Shown piece by piece: positions 30,473-41,166 of a DNA stretch of 64,000 nucleotides; position 1 is the stretch's first letter; the number at the start of each line of letters is the position of its first letter. The stretch is from positions 186,001 through 250,000 of the forward strand of contig NZ_QENQ01000001.1 in NCBI RefSeq assembly GCF_003096275.1, given 5' to 3'. The notes beneath the pieces are model-generated. The model was not told the origin of the DNA. It did not search any database and saw only the letters and a program-made list of their open reading frames with translations. Source of the stretch: Sphingomonas pokkalii (lineage in GTDB: Bacteria; Pseudomonadota; Alphaproteobacteria; Sphingomonadales; Sphingomonadaceae). The position numbers were made by a program, and so were the translations under genes.

Positions 30473-30736
30473 TCAAGCCTCTTCTTCGAAAATCTCCACC
30501 GCGACATCGGCGTTGGCGGAAAGGCGCACCTTGTCGCCCTCCACTTCGGCGACCAGGCCACCAGAGATATAGTGATGATGCCCTTCATGGCTGCCCTCGG
30601 CGCCGTCGATCTGGGCACCGGAGTCCTTCTTGGTCAGCTTGATGCGGTCGCCTTCGACCTTGTCGACGGTGCCGACATGGACGCCGTCGGCGCCGATGAC
30701 TTCCATATGCTCCTGGATCGCGCTCAGATCTGCCAT
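30473..30736 (-). CDS. DUF2171 domain protein
   Basis: 87 residues of the DUF2171 (PRC-barrel-like) family, MADLSAIQEHMEVIGADG at the start and a GHHHYI segment. Such proteins are found near stress and extremotolerance genes; function unknown. Start at 30736 follows AGGAGAAGACTC. It is antiparallel to its neighbours inside the nrdA-nrdB interval. Confidence 0.8.
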   Translation of the reverse strand: MADLSAIQEHMEVIGADGVHVGTVDKVEGDRIKLTKKDSGAQIDGAEGSHEGHHHYISGGLVAEVEGDKVRLSANADVAVEIFEEEA

Positions 30737-30834
30737 GAGTCTTCTCCTGCTGGGGGTTCGCGCATCAAACGCTCGCGCACGGCAATCGATGCACGCCGCG
30801 TCGCGCGTCGTCAGCCATACCAAGGGATAGCCGC

Positions 30835-31170
30835 ATGAAGCCCCGCACCCTCCTCGCCGTCGCCGCCCTCACCCTGCTCGCCGCCTGCGCGCACCAGGTG
30901 CCGAGCGCGGTGCAGCCGCAGGCGCCGGGCTTCCTCGCCGGGCTGTGGCACGGCTTCATCTTCCCCGCCGCCTGGGGGCTATCGCTGATTTTTCCGGACG
31001 TCGCGGTCTATGCGGTGCCGAACAATGGCGGCTGGTATGATTTCGGCTTCTTCATCGGCGTGGTGTTCTTAGGGGTAGGCGCGCAGGGTGGCCGCAAGGT
31101 CGTCTATCGCGAGCGCGTCATTGTGCGCGATGGGATGAAGACCGTCCGCGGACGGGTGATCGACCAATGA
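30835..31170 (+). CDS. small putative lipoprotein
   Basis: 111 residues with a type II signal peptide and lipobox LAAC (cleavage before C19), then two hydrophobic segments (near 32-52 and 65-85). No family recognised. Its stop overlaps the next gene's start (ATGA), so it is coupled with the 31167 gene. Confidence 0.7.
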   Translation: MKPRTLLAVAALTLLAACAHQVPSAVQPQAPGFLAGLWHGFIFPAAWGLSLIFPDVAVYAVPNNGGWYDFGFFIGVVFLGVGAQGGRKVVYRERVIVRDGMKTVRGRVIDQ

Positions 31171-31388
31171 CACGCACGCTCGCCATCCAGGCTGGCCTGG
31201 GCATCGCTTCGGGCACGGCGGGACTGATCGTCCTCCTCCGCCCCGCGGCGGCGCGCGGGCTGCTGCGCATGGAGGCCAGCGAGCCGGCGACCTATGCGCT
31301 GCGCATCGCCGGCATGATGCTGGTCGCGCTCGGCCTGTTCCTCACCGGCTTCGCGCTGGCCTTTGCGAGCGCGGGAGGGGTGGCGTGA
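31167..31388 (+). CDS. small hydrophobic membrane protein
   Basis: 73 residues with two predicted membrane helices and no recognised domain. It overlaps the preceding lipoprotein gene by 4 bp and the next gene's GTG start by 4 bp (GTGA). The tight chain suggests three co-translated membrane proteins. Confidence 0.65.
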   Translation: MTRTLAIQAGLGIASGTAGLIVLLRPAAARGLLRMEASEPATYALRIAGMMLVALGLFLTGFALAFASAGGVA

Positions 31389-31702
31389 GGGATACCGTCC
31401 AACTCGAGCGCGGCGGCTATCAAGCAACCGGTAAACACTGGTTTGCCCTGAAGCTGATTATAGGCCTCGGCATTTTGGGGCTGCTCAGCATGCTGCCCGT
31501 CAAAGACAACATCATGCACTGGGGATATGTCGCCGTCGCATCCCACGGGATTTTCGAGGCCCTTCGACTTCTTCTCACGCCCCACCGCAGCCATGAGGCG
31601 GCTGAGGAAGGCCAGTCACCTCGTACCATTCGCGTTCAAGGAGCATTGCTGCTGGTTGCCTGGGCAGCGATCCTATTCTTCGCCATTCAAAAATTGTTCT
31701 GA
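31385..31702 (+). CDS. small multi-helix membrane protein of atypical composition
   Basis: 105 residues with about three hydrophobic segments (21-40, 46-66 and 85-103) and no recognised family. It starts on GTG overlapping the previous stop. Its DNA is AT-richer than the neighbours (runs such as attataggc and ttcgaggccc with many A/T third positions), hinting at different origin. nrdB begins 15 bp later. Confidence 0.6.
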   Translation: MRDTVQLERGGYQATGKHWFALKLIIGLGILGLLSMLPVKDNIMHWGYVAVASHGIFEALRLLLTPHRSHEAAEEGQSPRTIRVQGALLLVAWAAILFFAIQKLF

Positions 31703-31717
31703 TCCGGAGTACCCCAG

Positions 31718-32770
31718 ATGTCGCTTCTCGAAGCCCGCAAGACCTACAAGCCCTTCGAATATCCCTGGGCCTATGAATATTGGAAGCGCCAGCAGCAGGT
31801 GCACTGGCTGCCGGAGGAAGTGCCGCTGGGCGAGGATTGCCGCGACTGGGCGCAGAAGCTGTCGGATCACGAGCGCAACCTGCTGACGCAGATCTTCCGC
31901 TTCTTCACCCAGGCCGATGTGGAAGTGCAGGATTGCTACCACGAGAAATACGGCCGCGTGTTCAAGCCGACCGAGGTGAAGATGATGCTCACCGCCTTCT
32001 CCAACATGGAGACGGTGCACATCGCGGCGTACAGCCACCTGCTCGACACGATCGGCATGCCCGAGACCGAATACAGCGCCTTCCTCCAGTACAAGGAGAT
32101 GAAGGACAAGCACGACTATCTCGCCACCTTCGGCGTCGACACCGACGAGGATATCGCCAAGACGCTGGCGATGTTCGGCGGCTTCACCGAGGGGCTGCAG
32201 CTGTTCGCCAGCTTCGCGATGCTGATGAACTTCCCGCGCTTCAACAAGATGAAGGGCATGGGCCAGATCGTCACCTGGTCGATCCGCGACGAGAGCCTGC
32301 ACTGCGAAGGCATCATCAAGCTGTTCCACACCTTCTGCAAGGAGCGGAACTGCATGACGCCGAGCGTGCGCGACGACATTCTGGACATGTGCCAGAAGAC
32401 CGTCCGCATCGAGGACGCGTTCATCGACCTGGTGTTCGAGATGGGCCCGGTGAACGGCATGACGCCGAAGGACATCAAGAAGTACGTCCGTTTCATCGCC
32501 GACTGGCGCCTTGGCCAGCTGGGCCTGAAGCCGATCTACATGATCGACGAGCACCCCCTGCCCTGGCTCGCCCCGCTGCTCAACGGCGTGGAGCACGCCA
32601 ATTTCTTCGAGACGCGGGCGACCGAATATTCGAAGGCAGCGACGCGCGGCAACTGGAACGAGGTGTGGGACAGCTTCGACAAGCGCCGCCAGGCCAAGAC
32701 CAGCACCATCGCCAACGAGGATGCGATCGAAGGCGACATGTTCGCCAAGGCCGGCATCGCGGCGGAGTAA
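31718..32770 (+). CDS. nrdB: class I ribonucleoside-diphosphate reductase, beta subunit
   Basis: 350 residues of the diiron/tyrosyl-radical protein. Metal ligands are readable: D67, E98, H101, E158, E192 and H195, with the radical tyrosine Y105 (METVHIAAY). This is the full canonical set. There is no N-terminal ATP-cone, unlike the NrdB classes that carry one. It supplies the radical to NrdA. It lies about 1.9 kb from nrdA. Confidence 0.96.
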   Translation: MSLLEARKTYKPFEYPWAYEYWKRQQQVHWLPEEVPLGEDCRDWAQKLSDHERNLLTQIFRFFTQADVEVQDCYHEKYGRVFKPTEVKMMLTAFSNMETVHIAAYSHLLDTIGMPETEYSAFLQYKEMKDKHDYLATFGVDTDEDIAKTLAMFGGFTEGLQLFASFAMLMNFPRFNKMKGMGQIVTWSIRDESLHCEGIIKLFHTFCKERNCMTPSVRDDILDMCQKTVRIEDAFIDLVFEMGPVNGMTPKDIKKYVRFIADWRLGQLGLKPIYMIDEHPLPWLAPLLNGVEHANFFETRATEYSKAATRGNWNEVWDSFDKRRQAKTSTIANEDAIEGDMFAKAGIAAE

Positions 32771-32804
32771 CGATCCCCGCGCCAAGGCGGTCGCATTGGT
32801 GTTT

Positions 32805-32840
32805 GCGCACGCCCTCCCTGCTTGCAGGGGCGGCGTGCGC
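32805..32840. terminator. strong two-stage hairpin after nrdB
   Basis: GCGCACGCC (32805-32813) pairs with GGCGTGCGC (32832-32840), and inside it CCCTGC-TT-GCAGGG forms a second stem. It lies 35 bp after the nrdB stop. No U-run follows, so termination is likely but may need Rho. Confidence 0.6.
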
Positions 32841-32874
32841 CCGAGCCCAGACCTAACCGAAAAAGCCCCACCCC

Positions 32875-33282
32875 ATGCCTCCCCAAGCCCGCACGATCCG
32901 CATCGCCGCCGCGCTGATCCTGGACGATGCAGGCCGCCTGCTGCTGGTCCGCAAGACGGGCACCGCCTGGTTCATGCAAGCCGGCGGCAAGATCGAGGCC
33001 GGGGAAACCCCGCTCAATGCGTTGCAGCGCGAGCTTCACGAAGAGATCGGCCTGGTGCTGGAAGCAGACGATGCCCGCTATCTCGGCCGCTTCACCGCCC
33101 CGGCCGCCAACGAGCCCGGCCACATCGTCGAGGCGGAAACCTTCCATGTGCGGATGCGGGGCACAGCCGCCATCCAGGCCGAAATCGAACAGGCCATCTG
33201 GGTCGATCGGATCGCGGCGGCGGCGCTACCCCTCGCCCCCCTCACCTGCGATCACCTCCTGCCCCTCTCCGCGACGCTGTGA
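32875..33282 (+). CDS. NUDIX hydrolase
   Basis: 135 residues with the Nudix box GKIEAGETPLNALQRELHEE. It resembles MutT-type small hydrolases of nucleoside triphosphates and related compounds; substrate not readable. Starts 104 bp after nrdB. The next 169 bp (33283-33451) hold no gene I can support. Confidence 0.85.
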   Translation: MPPQARTIRIAAALILDDAGRLLLVRKTGTAWFMQAGGKIEAGETPLNALQRELHEEIGLVLEADDARYLGRFTAPAANEPGHIVEAETFHVRMRGTAAIQAEIEQAIWVDRIAAAALPLAPLTCDHLLPLSATL

Positions 33283-33451
33283 CCAGCCCGCAGGGGCATT
33301 CGGACGCCTTGTAGAGGCTGTGTCGCTCCCAATATGTTCGATAGTCTTTGAAACCGTCGAACGGCATGTGCTTCCGGTGCCGCGCACGCAAAGATGCGAT
33401 TCGCCTGAACTTCCTCAACTTCGCGCAACCTTCGGCAACCTGCCGCACGGC

Positions 33452-33637
33452 TCAGAACAGCGCCAGAATCGCCCGCAACAGATCGGCGATGCCGCTGGCG
33501 CTGACCGGCAGCACCAGCAGGATCAGCGCATAGATCAGGAACATCCGCGTCAGGAATCGCTCGCGGCGGCCCGGCGGGGCGGGCATGGGTCTCGGCGGCT
33601 CGGGCCGCGGCCAGACGCGATTCTCATCGAAGAACAT
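33452..33637 (-). CDS. small hypothetical membrane protein
   Basis: 61 residues: a proline-rich cytosolic N-terminus (PRPEPPRPMPAPPGR) and one membrane helix (FLIYALILLVLPVSA). No family or strong ribosome-binding site recognised. Convergent-facing layout with metH downstream on the same strand is 86 bp away. Confidence 0.5.
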   Translation of the reverse strand: MFFDENRVWPRPEPPRPMPAPPGRRERFLTRMFLIYALILLVLPVSASGIADLLRAILALF

Positions 33638-33723
33638 GCCCGGACACGCTGCCGCACCGCGTCTCCACCCGCAACCACCCCTTGGGTCAGCCGTGGGGAG
33701 TGCGCGACCGGCACCCCGCCGGC

Positions 33724-36324
<2,601 letters not shown>

Positions 36325-36337
36325 GATCAAAACTCAT

Positions 36338-36446
36338 CCCCCTCCCGCTTGCGGGAGGGGCTAGGGGTGGGCGCCCGCTATCCACGGGCCGTATCGCTGG
36401 AGGCGAGCGGGCGCCCACCCCCGACCCCTCCCGCACGCGGGAGGGG
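36338..36446. repeat. REP-like dumbbell repeat between the two metH genes
   Basis: Hairpin CCCCTCCCGC-TT-GCGGGAGGGG (36339-36360), then 15-bp arms at 36364-36378 and 36407-36421, then hairpin CCCCTCCCG/CGGGAGGGG (36425-36446). It fills the gap between the homocysteine-domain and folate/B12 genes within one operon. A sister element lies at 37514-37626. Confidence 0.85.
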
Positions 36447-36453
36447 AGAGAAG

Positions 36454-37500
36454 TCACGCCGCCATGGTGAACGGTTCGAGGCCGGCGAGCCGCGTGCGCA
36501 CTTCCGGCGTGGGGATGCTGCGCGGGCTGAGCCCCTGCACCGCCTTGGCGATCGCGCCGATATGCGCGGGCGTCGAGCCGCAGCAGCCGCCGAGGATGTT
36601 GACCTGCCCCGCATCGGCCCATTCCTTGACGAGGCCGGCGGTGGTCGCCGGCAGCTCGTCATAGGCGCCGAGTTCGTTGGGCAGGCCGGCGTTCGGGTAC
36701 ACCATGATCAGCGTGTCGCAGAGCGCCGACAGCGTCTTCACATGCGGGCGGAGCTGCTCGGCGCCGAACGAGCAGTTGAGCCCGATCGTCACCGGCTTGG
36801 CATGGCGCACCGCGTGCCAGAAGGCCTCGACCGTATGGCCGGAGAGGTTGCGGCCGGACAGGTCGGTGAGCGTCATCGACAGCATGATCGGCAGGTCGCG
36901 GCCCAGCGCCTCGCCCGCTTCGATCGCCGCCATGATGCCGGCCTTGGCGTTGAGCGTGTCGAACACCGTCTCGATCAGCACGAAGTCGATGCCGCCTTCG
37001 ACCAGCGCGTCGATCTGCTCGCGGTAGACGTCCTTGAGGTAATCGAAGTCGATCTCGCGATAGCCGGGATCGTTGACGTCGGGGCTCAGCGACAGCGTCT
37101 TGTTGGTCGGCCCGAGTGCGCCGGCAACGAAGCGCGGACGGCCGTCCTTGGCCTCATACTCGTCGGCGATGCTGCGGGCGAGCTTCGCGCTCTCGATGTT
37201 GATCTCGCGGACCAGATGCTCGGCGCCGTAATCGGCCTGGCTGATCCGGTTGGCGGAGAAGGTGTTGGTCTCGGCGATGTCGGCGCCGGCCTCGAAATAG
37301 GCGCGGTGGATCGAGCCGGGCACCTCGGGCTTGGTCAGCGCGAGGATGTCGTTGTTGCCCTTCTGATCGTGGCTAAGGCCCAGCGTGCCGGCATAGGCGG
37401 CCTCGTCGAGCTTCCAGTTCTGGATCTCGGTGCCGAACGCGCCGTCGGTGATCAGGATGCGCTTGGCGGCTTCGCCCAGCAGTTTCTCGCGTGCAGTCAT
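36454..37500 (-). CDS. metH: methionine synthase, homocysteine-binding part
   Basis: 348 residues of the homocysteine S-methyltransferase barrel. Zinc cysteines are C243 (GLNCSFG) and C306-C307 (GGCCGS). It activates homocysteine for methylation by the partner encoded downstream. Start at 37500 (MTAREKLLGE). In many bacteria this domain is fused to the rest of MetH; here the pieces are separate genes in one operon, bracketed by repeats. Confidence 0.95.
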   Translation of the reverse strand: MTAREKLLGEAAKRILITDGAFGTEIQNWKLDEAAYAGTLGLSHDQKGNNDILALTKPEVPGSIHRAYFEAGADIAETNTFSANRISQADYGAEHLVREINIESAKLARSIADEYEAKDGRPRFVAGALGPTNKTLSLSPDVNDPGYREIDFDYLKDVYREQIDALVEGGIDFVLIETVFDTLNAKAGIMAAIEAGEALGRDLPIMLSMTLTDLSGRNLSGHTVEAFWHAVRHAKPVTIGLNCSFGAEQLRPHVKTLSALCDTLIMVYPNAGLPNELGAYDELPATTAGLVKEWADAGQVNILGGCCGSTPAHIGAIAKAVQGLSPRSIPTPEVRTRLAGLEPFTMAA

Positions 37501-37513
37501 GTCAAATTCCTCT

Positions 37514-37626
37514 CCCCCTCCCGCGTGCGGGAGGGGGTTGGGGGGTGGGCCCCCGCCATCCACGAGCGATGCATCAGGTGGTGAGCGTGGGCCCACCCCC
37601 TGCCCCCTCCCGCTCGCGGGAGGGGG
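37514..37626. repeat. REP-like dumbbell repeat between metF and metH
   Basis: Hairpin CCCCCTCCCGC-GT-GCGGGAGGGGG (37514-37537), arms GGGGGTGGGC (37541-37550) and GCCCACCCCC (37591-37600), then hairpin CCCCCTCCCGC-TC-GCGGGAGGGGG (37603-37626). Same layout and words as 36338-36446, so same repeat family. Confidence 0.85.
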
Positions 37627-37635
37627 TTCAAAAGA

Positions 37636-38553
37636 TCAGGCCGCCGCTACCGCCGCCTGCTGCCGCGGGCGCAGGCCCAGCAGGTGGCAGATCGCGTAGC
37701 TCAGCTCGGCGCGGTTGAGCGTGTAGAAGTGGAACTGCCGCACCCCGCCCGCATAGAGCTTGCGGCACAGTTCCGCCGCAAGCGTCGCCGAAACCAGCTG
37801 CCGCGCCGCCGGATGGTCGTCGAGCCCCTCGAACGCCTTCTCCATCCAGGCCGGCACGTCCGTCCCGCACATCGCCGACATCTTCACCACGCTGGCATAG
37901 TTCATCACCGGCATGATGCCCGGCACGATCTCGGCATCGATCCCCGCCGCCGCTGCGCGGTCGCGGAAGCGCAGGAAGGTCTCGGCCTCGAAGAAGAACT
38001 GGGTGATCGCGCGGTTGGCGCCGGCGTCGATCTTGCGCTTCAGGTTGTCGAGATCGGCCTCGGGGCTCGGCGAATCCGGGTGGCATTCGGGATAGGCGCT
38101 CACCGAAATCTCGAACGGGTGGAGCCGGCGCAGACCCGCGACGAGATCGGCCGCATTCTCATAGCCGCCGGGATGGGTGCGATACTTCTCGCCGGCGCGC
38201 GGCGGATCGCCGCGCAGCGCCACGATATGCCGCACGCCCGCCGCCCAATATTCCTCGGCGATCTGGTCGATCTCCTCGCGGGTCGCCTCGACGCAGGTCA
38301 GGTGCGCGGCAGCAGCCAGCGGCGTCTCGCGCGCGATCTTCGAGACCGTGGCATGGGTGCGCTCGCGCGTCGTGCCGCCGGCGCCATAGGTGACGCTCAC
38401 GAACCGGGGCCCGAGCGGCGACAGCGTCTCGATCGAGGCCCAAAGCGTCTCTTCCATCTTCTCGGTCTTGGGCGGGAAGAATTCGAAGCTCACCGCCACA
38501 TCGCCCGCCACATCGGCGAACAGGGGCGGTGCCATGGGGTCTACGATACTCAT
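37636..38553 (-). CDS. metF: 5,10-methylenetetrahydrofolate reductase
   Basis: 305 residues of the FAD-dependent reductase that makes methyltetrahydrofolate for methionine synthase. N-terminal FEFFPPKT, central VSVTYGAGG and LRGDPP are characteristic. The start codon at 38553 overlaps the stop of the ArsR-methyltransferase gene (ATGA), so the two are coupled. Second gene of the operon. Confidence 0.96.
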   Translation of the reverse strand: MSIVDPMAPPLFADVAGDVAVSFEFFPPKTEKMEETLWASIETLSPLGPRFVSVTYGAGGTTRERTHATVSKIARETPLAAAAHLTCVEATREEIDQIAEEYWAAGVRHIVALRGDPPRAGEKYRTHPGGYENAADLVAGLRRLHPFEISVSAYPECHPDSPSPEADLDNLKRKIDAGANRAITQFFFEAETFLRFRDRAAAAGIDAEIVPGIMPVMNYASVVKMSAMCGTDVPAWMEKAFEGLDDHPAARQLVSATLAAELCRKLYAGGVRQFHFYTLNRAELSYAICHLLGLRPRQQAAVAAA

Positions 38554-39500
38554 GCCGCCTTCACCTTTTCCACGCTCTCCCCGGTCTTGCGACCGAGCCA
38601 TAATTTCACCGTCAGTGCGCCGCCTTCCAGCGTCTGCACCTGCACCGGGGCGAGCCCGGCGCGATCGAACCAGCCGAGCATCTGCTCGTCCGAGAACCCC
38701 AGTCGCGCATGCGCATCGCGGGTGCGCAGCTCCTCGCGCTCGTGCGGCGCGAAATCGACGATCAGCAGCCGCCCGCCGGGGCCGAGCACGCGTGCGGCCT
38801 CGCCGATCGCCGCCGCCGGCTGCTGTGCGAAGTGGAGCACATGATGCAATATAGCAGTATCCGCAGCGCCATCCGCCAAGGGCAGCGCATAGAGATCGGC
38901 CTGGCGCAATTCGGCATGGCCGAGATCGGCGAGCTTGGCGCGCGCCAGCCGCAGCATTTCGGAGGAACGATCGATCCCCAGCGCCTGCGCGGCGCGTGGC
39001 CCGAACAGCTCGAGCATCCGACCGGTACCGGTGCCGATATCGACCAGCGTGCCGAGTGACCCTTCGCCCAGCGCCGCCCCCATCGCCGCCTCGACTTCGC
39101 TCTCGGCGACGTGGAGCGAGCGGATCGCGTCCCACTGGCCGGCATTCGCCTCAAACCAGCTTTCCGCAGCACTGGCCCGGTCTGCACGGACCGCCGAGAG
39201 CCGCGCCTGATCGGCGACCACCCAGGGGTCACCCGCCATCTCCCAGGCATCGAGTGCCGCCAGCACCGGAACGGTCACCGCCTGCCGGCCGAGCGCCACG
39301 AACACCCAGCTGCCTTCCTTGCGGCGCTCGGCCACGCCGGCGTCGCACAGGATCTTCACATGGCGCGAGACGCGCGGCTGGCTCTGCCCCAACACCTGCG
39401 CCAGTTCCCCCACGCTCAGCTCCATCGCGCGCAGCAGCGCGACGATCCGCAGCCGGGTCGAATCCGCAAGCGCGCGGAAGATGGCGAGAGGTTCGGTCAT
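38550..39500 (-). CDS. ArsR-type regulator fused to S-adenosylmethionine methyltransferase domain
   Basis: 316 residues. Residues 1-85 form an ArsR winged helix (LADSTRLRIVALL, GQSQPRVSRHVKIL); from about 140 a class I methyltransferase follows, motif I at 152-160 (LVDIGTGTGR). It is first in the operon with metF and metH, and overlaps metF by 4 bp. It probably represses the operon through the palindrome at 39512-39535 and senses S-adenosylmethionine or S-adenosylhomocysteine; this matches, from memory, the SahR type of methionine regulator. The promoter is too short for a riboswitch. Confidence 0.85.
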   Translation of the reverse strand: MTEPLAIFRALADSTRLRIVALLRAMELSVGELAQVLGQSQPRVSRHVKILCDAGVAERRKEGSWVFVALGRQAVTVPVLAALDAWEMAGDPWVVADQARLSAVRADRASAAESWFEANAGQWDAIRSLHVAESEVEAAMGAALGEGSLGTLVDIGTGTGRMLELFGPRAAQALGIDRSSEMLRLARAKLADLGHAELRQADLYALPLADGAADTAILHHVLHFAQQPAAAIGEAARVLGPGGRLLIVDFAPHEREELRTRDAHARLGFSDEQMLGWFDRAGLAPVQVQTLEGGALTVKLWLGRKTGESVEKVKAA

Positions 39501-39511
39501 GGGTGGGATAG

Positions 39512-39535
39512 AGATATAAAGATATCTTTATATCT
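39512..39535. promoter_or_regulatory. 24-bp perfect palindromic operator of the met operon
   Basis: Half-site AGATATAAAGAT, followed by its exact reverse complement with no spacer. It runs from the -10 to the -35 box of the promoter and ends 12 bp before the ArsR-methyltransferase start, as expected for autoregulation by that protein. Confidence 0.8.
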
Positions 39536-39541
39536 GGTCAA
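39513..39541 (-). promoter_or_regulatory. promoter of arsR-MT-metF-metH operon
   Basis: On the minus strand: TTGACC (39541-39536), 17-bp spacer, TATATC (39518-39513). Transcription would start near 39506, only a few bases before the start codon, leaving almost no leader. Confidence 0.7.
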
Positions 39542-39616
39542 CGCATCGCTGCGCGGTTGCGTGCGTTTGCGGCTCTGGCTAGCCCGAGCCCAAACCCCGT
39601 GAAGGAACCCCTTTCC

Positions 39617-39850
39617 ATGCGCAAGCTTCTCCTCCTCCCCGTCGCCGCCGTTGCGCTCACCGCCCTTGCGGCCTGCGGCAACCAGGCGAAGAACGAAGCC
39701 GCCGAAGCCAATGAGGCGATGGCCGGCGACAGCAACACGATGGGCGACGCGGTGGCCGATGTGAACGCAGCCGAAGACGCCGCGTTCGCGGATGCGGAAA
39801 ATGCCTATACGGGCAACACGACAGCGATCGGCAACGAGATCGTCGATTGA
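39617..39850 (+). CDS. small alanine-rich lipoprotein
   Basis: 77 residues. Type II signal peptide with lipobox LAAC (C20), then an Ala/Asn/Asp-rich tail (GNQAKNEAAEANEAMAGD). No known function. Divergent from the met operon, 116 bp between. The ATG at 39617 follows GAAGGAACCC. Confidence 0.75.
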   Translation: MRKLLLLPVAAVALTALAACGNQAKNEAAEANEAMAGDSNTMGDAVADVNAAEDAAFADAENAYTGNTTAIGNEIVD

Positions 39851-39883
39851 GGCGTTTGCCCAGCCTTCCCCCTTTCCCGGAGC

Positions 39884-40840
39884 ATGCCAATGCCGCCTCT
39901 TCGCCCGCTCGGCGCCTCAGGTCTTGAGATCACGCCGCTCGTTCTCGGCGGCAACGTCTTCGGCTGGACCGCCGACAAGGCCGCCAGCTTCCGCATCCTC
40001 GATCGCTTCGCCGAGCGCGGCGGAGTGATGATCGACACCGCCGATGTCTATTCTGCCTGGGTCTCGGGCCATCAGGGCGGCGAATCCGAAAGCGTGATCG
40101 GGGAGTGGCTGCGCAGCTCGGGCAAGCGCGACCAGGTGCTGATCGCCACCAAGGTCGGCATGTTGCCCGGCGAAGGCGGCGAGAAGCTGGCCCCGGCGCG
40201 CATCGCGGCGGCGGCCGAAGCCTCGCTTCGGCGGCTCGGCGTCGAGACGATCGATCTCTATTTCGCGCATCAGGACGATGAGGACGTGGCCCAGGCGGAC
40301 TATCTCGCGGCGTTCGGCAAGCTGATCGACGCGGGCAAGGTCCGCGCGCTGGGGGCATCCAACTTCCATGCGATGCGGCTCAAGTCGGCGCTCGATCTGG
40401 CGGCGAAGGAGGGCCTGCCGCACTTCCGCGTGCTCCAGCCCGAATATAACCTGGTCAGCCGCCGCAAGTTCGAGGGCGAACTGCAGGACCTGTGCATCAC
40501 CCATAATCTGGGGGTGATCCCCTATTATGGCCTCGCTTCGGGCTTCCTCACCGGCAAGTATCGCAGCGAAGCCGATCTTTCGAAGAGCGTGCGCGGCGGC
40601 GGCATGGCCAAGCTGCTCGCCGGGAAAGGGCGCCCGATGCTGGCGGTGATGGACGAGGTTGCGGCCGAGACCGGCGCCAGCCTCGCCCAGATCGCGCTCG
40701 CCTGGCTGGCGGCGCAGGACGGCGTCACCGCGCCGATCGCCAGCGCGACCAGCATCGCGCAGCTCGACGAACTGATCGGCGCCTGGGACGTGGAACTCAC
40801 CCACGACCAGCTTGATCGCCTCACGGCCGCCGGGGCCTGA
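39884..40840 (+). CDS. aldo/keto reductase
   Basis: 318 residues, aldo/keto reductase family, with tetrad residues in MIDTADVYSAW (D and Y), ATKVGMLPG (K) and LYFAHQDD (H). Closest in pattern to group 11/YdhF-like reductases. Start at 39884 has GGAG just before it. The 75-residue gene overlaps its stop by one base (TGATG). Confidence 0.85.
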   Translation: MPMPPLRPLGASGLEITPLVLGGNVFGWTADKAASFRILDRFAERGGVMIDTADVYSAWVSGHQGGESESVIGEWLRSSGKRDQVLIATKVGMLPGEGGEKLAPARIAAAAEASLRRLGVETIDLYFAHQDDEDVAQADYLAAFGKLIDAGKVRALGASNFHAMRLKSALDLAAKEGLPHFRVLQPEYNLVSRRKFEGELQDLCITHNLGVIPYYGLASGFLTGKYRSEADLSKSVRGGGMAKLLAGKGRPMLAVMDEVAAETGASLAQIALAWLAAQDGVTAPIASATSIAQLDELIGAWDVELTHDQLDRLTAAGA

Positions 40841-41067
40841 TGACCGCCGCCGACCTGATCGACCGCATCGTCGCGCAGCTCGTCCGCCGCCATGGCGGCA
40901 CCGTGCGGCGCTGGAAGACGGTGCTGGGCAAGGTGCGCGTCTATGACGCCGAGACGCACCCGCACTGCAACTGGTCGCTGGCCCCCAGCGGCGCGGCGGG
41001 CGACGTCGCCGCAGTGGAGAAGCTGCTCGACGAGCTGCGGATCACCTACCCGATCGTGACCGGCTGA
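40840..41067 (+). CDS. small hypothetical protein
   Basis: 75 residues (AADLIDRIVAQLVRRHGGTV...), with no recognised domain. Its ATG overlaps the aldo/keto reductase stop, so it is translationally coupled. Similar small conserved proteins occur in sphingomonads, but I recall no function. Confidence 0.65.
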   Translation: MTAADLIDRIVAQLVRRHGGTVRRWKTVLGKVRVYDAETHPHCNWSLAPSGAAGDVAAVEKLLDELRITYPIVTG

Positions 41068-41077
41068 CCCCTCGCGC

Positions 41078-41105
41078 CGTCATCCAAGCGAAAGCCGGGA
41101 TGACG
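41078..41105. repeat. short inverted repeat
   Basis: CGTCATCC (41078-41085) and GGATGACG (41098-41105) flank a GCGAAAGC centre. Such CGTCATCC/GGATGACG words are common intergenic repeats in alphaproteobacteria. Lies just before the terminator. Confidence 0.5.
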
Positions 41106-41108
41106 AAA

Positions 41109-41152
41109 AGAAAAAAGGGCGGAGCACTTGGTGCCCCGCCCCCCTTTTTTTC
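41109..41152. terminator. bidirectional intrinsic terminator
   Basis: AAAAAA-GGGCGGAGCAC-TTG-GTGCCCCGCCC-CCC-TTTTTTT: GC-rich stem with one mismatch and A/T tracts on both sides, so it can stop transcription from either strand. It lies between the 40840 gene and the convergent receptor gene. Confidence 0.9.
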
Positions 41153-41166
41153 CCCTCCGGCAGCCT

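Noticed and set aside
39501..39616. SAM or SAH riboswitch in front of the met operon
   Set aside because: The promoter leaves only a few bases of leader, too short for any riboswitch.
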